Part shown: piece after piece, positions 52,832 through 62,689 of the stretch
Numbering within the stretch: position 1 is the first letter of the stretch
Layout of the letters: each line of letters starts with the position of its first letter
DNA from: Kribbella turkmenica
GTDB taxonomy: Bacteria > Actinomycetota > Actinomycetes > Propionibacteriales > Kribbellaceae
Direction: 5' to 3'
DNA: 64,000 nt
NCBI RefSeq assembly: GCF_004348725.1
Contig: NZ_SMKR01000001.1
Span: 1 to 64,000 of the forward strand
Notes under the pieces: model-generated
What the model was told of the DNA's origin: nothing
The model's database searches: none
What the model saw: the letters and a program-made list of their open reading frames with translations, nothing else
Position numbers and translations under genes: made by a program

Positions 52832-54352
52832 ATGACTGACGCACACGTGAACCCGGCGAAGCCCGACAGCGGGCAGGACGACCTGCCCGAGCAGATGCGG
52901 GTCCGCCGGGAGAAGCGTGACCGCCTGCTGGCGGAGGGAGTGCAGCCGTACCCGATCTCGGTGCCCCGGACACACCTGCTGAAGGACCTCCGGGCGAAGT
53001 ACGACGGCCAGGAGCTGGCGCCCGACACCCGGACCGGCGAGCAGGTCTCGGTGGCCGGCCGGGTGATCTTCCTGCGCAACACCGGCAAGCTGTGCTTCGT
53101 CCGGCTCCGCGAGGGCGACGGGACCGAGCTCCAGGTGATGCTGTCGCTGGCCGACCTCGGTGAGGAGGAGCTGGCCCGGTTCAAGGCGCTGGTGGACATC
53201 GGCGACCTGCTGTCCGTCCAGGGCGAGGTGGTCACCAGCCGCCGCGGCGAGCTGTCCGTGCAGGCGACCCGCTGGCAGATGGCCGCGAAGACGCTGCGCC
53301 CGCTCCCGAACGAGCACAAGCCGCTGAGCGAGGAGGCTCGGGTCCGGCTCCGGTACGTCGACCTGATCGTCCGGGCCGAGGCCCGCGAGATGGTCCGGAC
53401 CAAGGCCGCCGTGCTCAAGTCGTTGCGGCAGACGTTCGACTCGCACGACTACATCGAGGTCGAGACGCCCGTGCTGCAGCTGACCAACGGCGGCGCGGCC
53501 GCCCGGCCGTTCAGCACCCACCTGAACGCGTTCGACCAGGAGATGAAGCTGCGGATCGCGCTCGAGCTCGACCTGAAGCGGGCCGTGATCGGCGGTGTCG
53601 ACCGGGTCTACGAGATCGGCAGGACGTTCCGCAACGAGGGTCTGGACTCGACCCACGCCGCGGAATTCTCGATGATCGAGGCCTATCAGGCGTACGGCGA
53701 TTACGACACGATGGCCGAACTGATCGAGGAGCTGATCCGGAACGCGGCCCGGGCGGTCGGCCGCACGGTGATCACGGCGCGCGACGGTTCGACCATCGAC
53801 CTGGACCGGCCGTTCCGGCACGCGACCCTTTTCGAACTCGTCTCCGAAGCGGTCGGTACGCCGGTCGACCAGAGCACCGACGTGGCCACGCTGACGAAGC
53901 TGGCCGAGCAGCACGACGTCGGCCTGCAGCCGGGCTGGAATGCCGGTGAGATCGCACTGGAGTTGTACGAGAAGCTGGTCGAGCACACCCTGATCCAGCC
54001 CACCTATGTCCGTGACTATCCGGAGTCGGTGCGGCCGTTGTCGAAGCCGCACCGGGAAATTCCGGGCCTGGTCGAGGCGTGGGACCTGATCGTCAACGGG
54101 GTCGAGCTCGGGGTGGCGTACTCGGAGCTGAACGACCCGGTGATCCAGCGGGAACGCCTGGTGGCACAGTCGATGCTGGCCGCCGCCGGGGACCCGGAGG
54201 CGATGGAACTGGACGAGGACTTCCTGCGCGCGATGGAGTTCGGGATGCCCCCGGCCGGTGGTATGGGGATGGGCCTGGACCGGCTGGTGATGCTGTTCAC
54301 CGGGGCCGGTATCCGGGAGACGATTCTCTTCCCGTTGCTGCGTCCGGAGTGA
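52832..54352 (+). CDS. lysS: Lysine-tRNA ligase, class II
   Basis: A 506-residue aminoacyl-tRNA synthetase. The N-terminal OB anticodon domain (VSVAGRVIFLRNTGKLCFVRLREGDGTELQVML) is followed by the class II core: motif 1 around FDSHDYIEVETPVLQ, motif 2 VYEIGRTFRNEGLDSTHAAEFSMIEAYQAY, and motif 3 GMGMGLDRLVMLFTGAGIRETILFPLLRPE. Motif 2 has the actinobacterial ST-H-xx-EFS form. ATG at 52832, with no room for an own promoter except inside the MFS gene end. lysS-lsr2-clpC is the conserved order in mycobacteria. Confidence 0.96.
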   Translation: MTDAHVNPAKPDSGQDDLPEQMRVRREKRDRLLAEGVQPYPISVPRTHLLKDLRAKYDGQELAPDTRTGEQVSVAGRVIFLRNTGKLCFVRLREGDGTELQVMLSLADLGEEELARFKALVDIGDLLSVQGEVVTSRRGELSVQATRWQMAAKTLRPLPNEHKPLSEEARVRLRYVDLIVRAEAREMVRTKAAVLKSLRQTFDSHDYIEVETPVLQLTNGGAAARPFSTHLNAFDQEMKLRIALELDLKRAVIGGVDRVYEIGRTFRNEGLDSTHAAEFSMIEAYQAYGDYDTMAELIEELIRNAARAVGRTVITARDGSTIDLDRPFRHATLFELVSEAVGTPVDQSTDVATLTKLAEQHDVGLQPGWNAGEIALELYEKLVEHTLIQPTYVRDYPESVRPLSKPHREIPGLVEAWDLIVNGVELGVAYSELNDPVIQRERLVAQSMLAAAGDPEAMELDEDFLRAMEFGMPPAGGMGMGLDRLVMLFTGAGIRETILFPLLRPE

Positions 54353-54653
54353 TTTCGCGAATCGGTCGCAGGACCGTTGCATAGCACAACGGACGGTCAC
54401 TGCAAATGCCGGGGTCCAATATTCCTGATAGCCATGGGATTCTGGCCCGGCCGGTTTCGGATGTGAATACTCCAGGTCACCACGACTGCACAGCGTCGAT
54501 CAGCGCCACGCCGTACCGGCGGTTTAGTCACATCTTTCCCACTCATTGTGGGATGTGAATGACACGAAGCCGGTTTGTGCGGTACAAATCAGGTGCAAAC
54601 AAAACGGCAGGGGGATTGCGGCCCGGTGACGGGCGCGGAAAGGACTGTCATCG
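54353..54653. promoter_or_regulatory. Upstream region of lsr2 with an imperfect hairpin
   Basis: A 301-bp gene-free gap, less GC-rich than its surroundings. At 54528-54558 TCACAT and CCCAC pair with GTGGG and ATGTGA, with a four-base bulge on the left and a five-base loop. This could be an operator or RNA hairpin in the lsr2 leader. GGAAAGGA before the lsr2 ATG is a good ribosome binding site. I see no small gene or known riboswitch. Confidence 0.5.
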
Positions 54654-54980
54654 ATGGCTCAAAGGGTGCAGGTGGTTCTCGAGGACGATCTCGACGGCGG
54701 TAAGGCCGAAGAGACCGTAACCTTTGGCCTGGACGGAACGACGTACGAGATCGACTTGTCCAAGAAGAACGCTGCCAAACTCCGCGACGCCCTCTCCGGG
54801 TATGTCGGGGCGGCACGCCGAGTGTCTGGTCGCCGTGGTGGTGGCCGGGCGCGCGGCCGGGGCCGGTCGGCGTCGGACTCCGCCGACATCCGGGCCTGGG
54901 CCAAGGAGAACGGGTACGACGTCAGCGAGCGCGGCCGGATCTCGGCCGAGGTGCGTGCGGCGTACAACGAAGCCAAGTAG
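54654..54980 (+). CDS. lsr2: Lsr2 nucleoid-associated xenogeneic silencer
   Basis: A 108-residue H-NS-like protein that bridges DNA and silences AT-rich, often foreign, genes in actinobacteria. The N-terminal oligomerisation domain reads QRVQVVLEDDLDGGKAEETVTFGLDGTTYEIDLSKKNAAKLRDAL. A basic linker (GRRGGGRARGRGR) leads to the C-terminal DNA-binding domain IRAWAKENGYDVSERGRISAEVRAAY, whose RGR core inserts into the minor groove like an AT-hook. Length is normal. A 17-bp terminator stem follows. Confidence 0.97.
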   Translation: MAQRVQVVLEDDLDGGKAEETVTFGLDGTTYEIDLSKKNAAKLRDALSGYVGAARRVSGRRGGGRARGRGRSASDSADIRAWAKENGYDVSERGRISAEVRAAYNEAK

Positions 54981-55027
54981 TTCCGCAGGGATCGCCGGTC
55001 CCGGCCTCCGCGGGGTGCCGGACGTGA

Positions 55028-55068
55028 GAGGCGAGGCCGTCCGCAGAAAGCGCGGACGGCCTCGCCTC
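55028..55068. terminator. 17-bp stem terminator after lsr2
   Basis: GAGGCGAGGCCGTCCGC pairs perfectly with its complement at 55052-55068 around a seven-base loop. The rest of the gap to clpC (55069-55300) shows no gene. Confidence 0.88.
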
Positions 55069-55300
55069 CGCTGTGTCATCAGGCTCCGCTCCGTCGGACC
55101 GTCCGCATTCCGGTTGTTTCACAGTGTGGACGCATCCGGTTTCGGGCGTGTCGCGAAGGATCACTGAGGCGGCAGGCAGATCCGGGAATTCGCTGCTGGC
55201 GAACAGGCTCGGTGGGTCGGCCCGGGTGGGAACACCCTGGGGATCCGCGGGGTTGTTCCCTTGTGATGCCTGTCCGGCGCCGGCTCGACGATGAGCATTT

Positions 55301-55340
55301 GTTCGCCCAGAGCGAGCCTGTCGGCACCGGGGACTAGCAT
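55301..55340 (+). promoter_or_regulatory. clpC promoter with a candidate ClgR box
   Basis: GTTCGCCCAGAGCG at 55301-55314 fits the ClgR activator box, whose core is CGC-N5-GCG. It is followed about 20 bases later by a -10-like TAGCAT (55335-55340). ClgR activates clpC and other Clp genes in streptomycetes, corynebacteria and mycobacteria. Placement just upstream of the -35 region suits activation. Confidence 0.6.
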
Positions 55341-55403
55341 GCATGTACGGGGGTCGGCCCACACGGCACGTCCGACTCCTCTGAGGCAAGGAGCGCTTTG
55401 GCG

Positions 55404-57944
<2,541 letters not shown>

Positions 57945-57958
57945 GTCGCACGAACCCA

Positions 57959-57993
57959 CAGAGGGCCCCGCGCTTCGTGCGCGGGGCCCTCTG
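57959..57993. terminator. 15-bp stem terminator after clpC
   Basis: CAGAGGGCCCCGCGC pairs perfectly with GCGCGGGGCCCTCTG around the loop ttcgt, 14 bases after the clpC stop. It probably also terminates the convergent minus-strand membrane gene that ends at 57999. Confidence 0.9.
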
Positions 57994-57998
57994 CTGTG

Positions 57999-59171
57999 TC
58001 AGCCCTGACGGCAGCTCGTGCAGGTGCTTCTCCGGCGGTAGTAGTAGGCAGCGGTGGCCAGCCCGACGGCGGCTCCCCAGAGCGGGAAGGGCAGGATCAG
58101 CTGGTAGACCAGGTTCTCGGTCAGCGAGGCCTCGTCGGACCAGAGCAGGCCGATCAGCGAGGCACTGCCGACCAGGAGCAGGGTCGCGGCCGCGGCGCCC
58201 GGGATCACGGCCGCCTTGATCGGGACCGGCCGCCCGGCGACGATCGGGATCCACCGCGGCCAGATCTCACCCCACGGCCGGATCAGCCCGAGGGTGACGA
58301 TGCCCGCGCCGAGTGCGATCAGCCCGAGCCCGAGGCCGAATAGCTTGATGCCCGGCTCGGCGTTCAGGTCGTCGGCGTCGAAACCGATCGGGTTCGGCAG
58401 CAACCAGGTCATCCGCAGCAGCGCGTACGGCATCGGGCAGAGCACCGCCACGACCGTCGCCCAGAAGCCCCAGCGCCGCGCCGACTCGGGCCGCGTCCAG
58501 CGCGCGCCCGGTCGGCCGCACCGGAGGCACTGTCCGCGCGTGCTGCGCAGGCCACGGACGCCCAGGATGGCCCAACCGCACCCGAGCAGGAAGGCCCCGG
58601 TGACGAACAACGGCATGGTCCCGACCTTCGCCGGTACGCCGCCGATCCCCACGGCCACCTCCCCGAACGCGGCCCGGTCGAACAGCCCCGTGGTCACCTC
58701 GAGCCCCACCAGGACGACCGCCAGGCCACTCAGCAGCACCCGGGTCGCCGGTTGTCTCCAGGCTCCGACGATCAACCACCCGACGCCCGCCGGCAGACCG
58801 ACCAGCACCAGCAGGTAGCCGGTCATGATCACCACGGTGACACTGGGCGCCAGCAGCCCGAACACCACCGTCTGCAACGCCGTGAACCCGAGCAGGGGCC
58901 GGTACACCGACGCACTCCACTCCGTCCTGGTGTGCCCGATCGCCGCCGGCACCCCGAGGATCCCGAGGACGGCGATCAGTCCGGCGCCGACATCGTCCGG
59001 AACCCGCGCCAGCAGCGACAGTCGCTCGCCGTCCGGCGGCACCGGCCCGAACGCGTAGTTTCCGGCACCCAGCAACCAGGCCAGCCCCGTGATCCCGTAG
59101 ACCAACGACAGGGCCGCCACCAGCACCGGTAGCCCGTGCCGGGTTCTCTCCCGGACTCCAACATCGCTCAT
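57999..59171 (-). CDS. Polytopic membrane protein with two Cys-x-x-Cys sites
   Basis: A 390-residue membrane protein of unknown function, with about nine or ten hydrophobic segments (for example PVLVAALSLVYGITGLAWLLG, VVIMTGYLLVLVGLPAGVGWLIVGAW, KVGTMPLFVTGAFLLGCGWAILG). A cytoplasmic loop has CLRCGRPG near residue 219 and the very C-terminus has CTSCRQG. Together these could form a four-Cys zinc or iron site. The gene follows two other membrane genes in the same direction (95-bp gap). No family recognised. Confidence 0.8.
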   Translation of the reverse strand: MSDVGVRERTRHGLPVLVAALSLVYGITGLAWLLGAGNYAFGPVPPDGERLSLLARVPDDVGAGLIAVLGILGVPAAIGHTRTEWSASVYRPLLGFTALQTVVFGLLAPSVTVVIMTGYLLVLVGLPAGVGWLIVGAWRQPATRVLLSGLAVVLVGLEVTTGLFDRAAFGEVAVGIGGVPAKVGTMPLFVTGAFLLGCGWAILGVRGLRSTRGQCLRCGRPGARWTRPESARRWGFWATVVAVLCPMPYALLRMTWLLPNPIGFDADDLNAEPGIKLFGLGLGLIALGAGIVTLGLIRPWGEIWPRWIPIVAGRPVPIKAAVIPGAAAATLLLVGSASLIGLLWSDEASLTENLVYQLILPFPLWGAAVGLATAAYYYRRRSTCTSCRQG

Positions 59172-59266
59172 CGCTTCCTCCAGCCGTCAGTGCTCTCACT
59201 GTCCAGCCGGAGCGCACCCGCGGACCTCAGTCGCGAGAGTGTTCCGTCTCCCTCCGGGGAGTGAAC

Positions 59267-59782
59267 TCAACGGGTCCGGCGGAGCCGGGCGATCGCACGG
59301 ACGACGGCGGCCTCGTCAGGTGCCGCAGGGTTGTTGTTCTGGGCAACGAGTTGGGCGACGGCCGCGAGCAGCCACAGCACCGAGGTGGCGATGGCGAACG
59401 ACGGCCCCGGGCCCGGCCAGGTGTCCTCCACCGGGTCGAGATTGGTGGCCTGCCAGGCGACGGCCAGACACGAGCCGGCGATGACCGCGGTGACCCCTGC
59501 AGTCACTCGAGCGCGGGCGACCGGTTCGAGCGCCAGGGTGGCGACCGTGGTCACGATCCCGGCGAGCCAGGTGAACGCCAGCGCCGGGTGGGTCTCGACG
59601 CCCAGCTGCCAGACCGAGAGGCCGTAGCGCCGGGTGTACGTCCAGGGCAGCAGAAGGGTGAAGCCCGTCGCCAAGGCGGTCAGGAGGGTGATGCGAGCGA
59701 ACCAACGGTGCTCGGACCGCGCCAGCTCCGCTTCGGCTGCGTCCAGCCGGCGAGGCAGTACTTCGTCCGGGAAGTCGGTCAT
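59267..59782 (-). CDS. Four-TM membrane protein of unknown function
   Basis: A 171-residue protein. An N-terminal helical, acidic segment (DEVLPRRLDAAEAELARSEHR) precedes four membrane helices (ITLLTALATGFTLLLPWTY, ALAFTWLAGIVTTVATLAL, AGVTAVIAGSCLAVAWQAT, AIATSVLWLLAAVAQLVAQ). Its ATG overlaps the stop of the 940-residue gene upstream (ATGA), so they are translationally coupled. The acidic segment followed by LLPW resembles the arrangement inside the upstream protein's second half of its membrane part (ALPWRELL), suggesting a distant relation. Function unknown. Confidence 0.78.
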   Translation of the reverse strand: MTDFPDEVLPRRLDAAEAELARSEHRWFARITLLTALATGFTLLLPWTYTRRYGLSVWQLGVETHPALAFTWLAGIVTTVATLALEPVARARVTAGVTAVIAGSCLAVAWQATNLDPVEDTWPGPGPSFAIATSVLWLLAAVAQLVAQNNNPAAPDEAAVVRAIARLRRTR

Positions 59783-62601
59783 CCCGCGGGCTCCAGTCGG
59801 ACGAGGTCGTTGCCCAGCCGGAAGTAGAGCGCCTGGCGGATCACGGTGACCTGGTCCGCGGCCTGTGGCACCCCTTGCCGCGGTCCCGCGATCACCGTGA
59901 TCCGGCCCGGCGCGTCCACGCGCACCAGATGACTTCCGTCGTACCCCCAGAGGGTGCCGTCGGGTCCGGTGAACCAACTGCCGTCGGCGGTTCGCTCCGC
60001 TGCCGGTACGCCGGTCGCCGAGATCGGCCAGCCGGACGCCGATCCACCCAGCAGGACCCTGGTCCGCCCGTCGCCGGCGGCTTGGACGAGTCGTTCGCCG
60101 ATCACCATGGCCGCCTGGCCGGACGGGAGCTGGACCAGCTCACGCAGGTCACCCTTGACGTGCACCCGACGCACCGCGCCGCCCGGCCCGTAGAAGTTGT
60201 AGGCACCGGCACCGACCGCAGTCACCAATCGGTCGCCGGCGGCCGCAGCGTGCTCGCCCTCCTGGTTCGGCGGCAGCGGTCGCGGATCCCGTACGACCGT
60301 CGTGACACCGGCGGACAGATGCGCGGCGCTCTCGCCCGAACGACCGGCAACCGTCCACCACACCCCACCCTGTCCGTCCGGGGCGAATGCACGAGCTGTC
60401 AACGGCACGCGCACTCGGACGAGTTGTCCGGCCGCATCCAGAGCGAGTTGCGTGCTCACACCGGCCGCACCGGGCTTCGGATCGACGACAGGCACAGGCG
60501 GCAATACCGAGGTCCGGTACGACGTCAGGCCGTCGGCCGGCCTCCGACGGTCGCAGCGAGGCGTCGGCTCGGGAGCAGCCGGGTACGACGCCGCCGCGGC
60601 AGCCGCATCGGGGATTCGCAGGATCTGGTTGCCGCCTCCCGGCGACGTGCCGAGCAGAACCGATCCGTCCGGCCGTGCCTCGATGCTCTTCACGCCGTCG
60701 GCCCCACCCGGCAGCTTCCGCAGTACGCCGTCCGGCGTGATCACCGACGTCGGGGCACCACCGCCCAGCCAGACATTGCCGTGGAGGTCGACCGCGAAGG
60801 CATCGATGGTCATCGACGAACTCGCGGCGTCGCTGCTCAGGACGCAGCCGGCCGGGGCCACCCCGGCCAGCTGCCGAGGCTCGCCGCCCGGCCGGACCAT
60901 CGCCACTCCGGTCTCGCTCGTCCGCCAAACCGTCGTCCCGTCCGGACCGGTCGAGACCGCGTTGCCCGGTGCACCCGGTCCGGGATCGACCACGAAGTCC
61001 GCGAGGCGCATCCCCTTGCGCAGCTGGTTCGCCGGGATCCGCCAGGTGGTCGTGGATCCCCGGACGACGATCGACCGGTCCGCGTTGCGGTGACCGAGGG
61101 CGGTGCCGTGGCCGGTCGCGAGCACGTCGACGCCGGGTGTCACATAGTACGATCCGTCCTGGTTCTCGTGGCTCAGGCTGATGTCGGCACTGACCAGGTC
61201 CAGCGGTACGGAGAGGATCGCCCACGGCCGGCCGAGCGCGCCGCCGGCGAGCAGGATCATGCGATCGTCGGTGACTCCCCACAGCGCGGGCGGCGGGGGA
61301 CCGTGGTTGAGCGTGACCTGCGGGAGTGCGACGCCGTCGTCGTACGCGAAGACGGTCGAACTCTCGGAACCGGTCCGGCCCAGCAGCCACTGCCCGGGCG
61401 ACCCGTCCAGCATCCCGGCCACCGAGTCCAGCGGGTCCGGCGTACCGATGCCGACCCGCATGCCGAGGCGATCGACCAGTTGTCCGCCGTGCAGATCCAG
61501 CAACCGATGCGGCACCCCGGCCTCGACCGGCGGCCGGTAAGGCGCTCCGGTCGCCGAAGGAACGAGCACACCGGCCACTGCGCCCAGCACCGCCGCACCG
61601 GTCACCACCGCCCGGCGTGCACCCCACAGACCCGCCACGAGCAGGAGCAGTCCGAGTCCGAGAGCGATCCAGGCGCCGATCGCCGGGCGATACCCGACCC
61701 CCGAGGCCAACCTCGGCGGCAGCCACAGCAGATGAGCGAGCAGCCCGGCGATCACCACCGACCCGGTGGCCACGGCGGCCGCTCGTCGGACCAGTCCCGA
61801 CGAGACGAGCGTCGCCACCGCCGCCCCGCAGACGAGGTACGCCCAGATTCGCGCCGACGGGATCTCCCAGAGCTGCGACCGGGCTAGACCGGCTTCGGAC
61901 GCGGTCGGCCCGAGCGCGACCGGATCGAGCAGTTCACGCCACGGGAGCGCGGTCGAGAGCGCGAGCAGGACGGCGAGGGCACCCGACGCGAAGGCGAACC
62001 CGCGGAAGCGAAATGGCGTCCAGGCGTCGACCTCGTCCCCCAGTTGGACAAAGACTGCCCGCAATTCGGACTGGTTGAGCGGCTCGGCGGACCCGTCGCC
62101 CGGGCCGTCCTCGGGCACCGTCCACGGCGCTGTCGAACGCGTCGCCCAGTGCGCGGCGACGCCGGTCGCGAGCGTGCCGAACACGAGCGTGCCGATCACA
62201 GTCGGTGAGGTCGCGCAGCTCGGCCGGCCCTGCGCGGCGAACCCGGTCCAGGCCGCCACGGTGGTCAGCGCGACCGCCGCCGTACCAAGGGACCGGACCA
62301 GCCGGTGAAGCCGGAATCTGTCGGCGGACAAGCGATCCGCGAGCACGAGCAGCACGATCGCGACCGGTACGGCGAGGGCCGCGCCGCGGCCCGTGATCGG
62401 CTGCGTGCTCGCCCGCCACAGGTAACAGCCTGTACCCGGCGACCCCGGCAGGAGAACCGCGAACGCCGTACCGGCGGCGAGACACGCGAGCACGCCACAG
62501 TGCCGTCCGGATCGTCGTATCGTCCTGCGATGGGTGATCAGATCGGTACGGAGAAGGGCCGCCGCGGCCTTCGATTCGGTGGGAAGATCGCGCAGCGGCA
62601 T
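59779..62601 (-). CDS. Large membrane protein with N-terminal TM domain and C-terminal propeller-like domain
   Basis: A 940-residue protein I cannot assign to a known family. Residues 1-330 contain about nine membrane helices in two groups separated by a soluble acidic segment (WTVPEDGPGDGSAEPLNQSELRAVFVQLGDEVDAW). The remaining 600 residues form an extracellular beta-rich region with recurring strands of the type G-x-D-G-x-V/T-W-x, for example VDLHGNVWLGGG, GVVWW-like FAPDGQGGVWWTVAGR and FTGPDGTLWGYDGSHLVRVD, as in NHL/Kelch-like propellers. It may sense a surface signal. The ATG at 62601 starts MPLRDLPTESKAAAALLRTD; longer frames upstream run antisense through the divergent coiled-coil gene. 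Confidence 0.8.
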   Translation of the reverse strand: MPLRDLPTESKAAAALLRTDLITHRRTIRRSGRHCGVLACLAAGTAFAVLLPGSPGTGCYLWRASTQPITGRGAALAVPVAIVLLVLADRLSADRFRLHRLVRSLGTAAVALTTVAAWTGFAAQGRPSCATSPTVIGTLVFGTLATGVAAHWATRSTAPWTVPEDGPGDGSAEPLNQSELRAVFVQLGDEVDAWTPFRFRGFAFASGALAVLLALSTALPWRELLDPVALGPTASEAGLARSQLWEIPSARIWAYLVCGAAVATLVSSGLVRRAAAVATGSVVIAGLLAHLLWLPPRLASGVGYRPAIGAWIALGLGLLLLVAGLWGARRAVVTGAAVLGAVAGVLVPSATGAPYRPPVEAGVPHRLLDLHGGQLVDRLGMRVGIGTPDPLDSVAGMLDGSPGQWLLGRTGSESSTVFAYDDGVALPQVTLNHGPPPPALWGVTDDRMILLAGGALGRPWAILSVPLDLVSADISLSHENQDGSYYVTPGVDVLATGHGTALGHRNADRSIVVRGSTTTWRIPANQLRKGMRLADFVVDPGPGAPGNAVSTGPDGTTVWRTSETGVAMVRPGGEPRQLAGVAPAGCVLSSDAASSSMTIDAFAVDLHGNVWLGGGAPTSVITPDGVLRKLPGGADGVKSIEARPDGSVLLGTSPGGGNQILRIPDAAAAAASYPAAPEPTPRCDRRRPADGLTSYRTSVLPPVPVVDPKPGAAGVSTQLALDAAGQLVRVRVPLTARAFAPDGQGGVWWTVAGRSGESAAHLSAGVTTVVRDPRPLPPNQEGEHAAAAGDRLVTAVGAGAYNFYGPGGAVRRVHVKGDLRELVQLPSGQAAMVIGERLVQAAGDGRTRVLLGGSASGWPISATGVPAAERTADGSWFTGPDGTLWGYDGSHLVRVDAPGRITVIAGPRQGVPQAADQVTVIRQALYFRLGNDLVRLEPAG

Positions 62602-62689
62602 GAAAAAGAAGTTACCCGCCACCCATGTACCCCGTTGTAACGCTGTGACCACGCTGATGGGACCCGGACTGTCGGAAAGGGGGCCGGGG

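Noticed and set aside
51542-54400. 952-codon minus-strand frame over MFS and lysS
   Set aside because: Antisense of two clear genes. The sequence is His/Gln/Arg low-complexity with no start signal.
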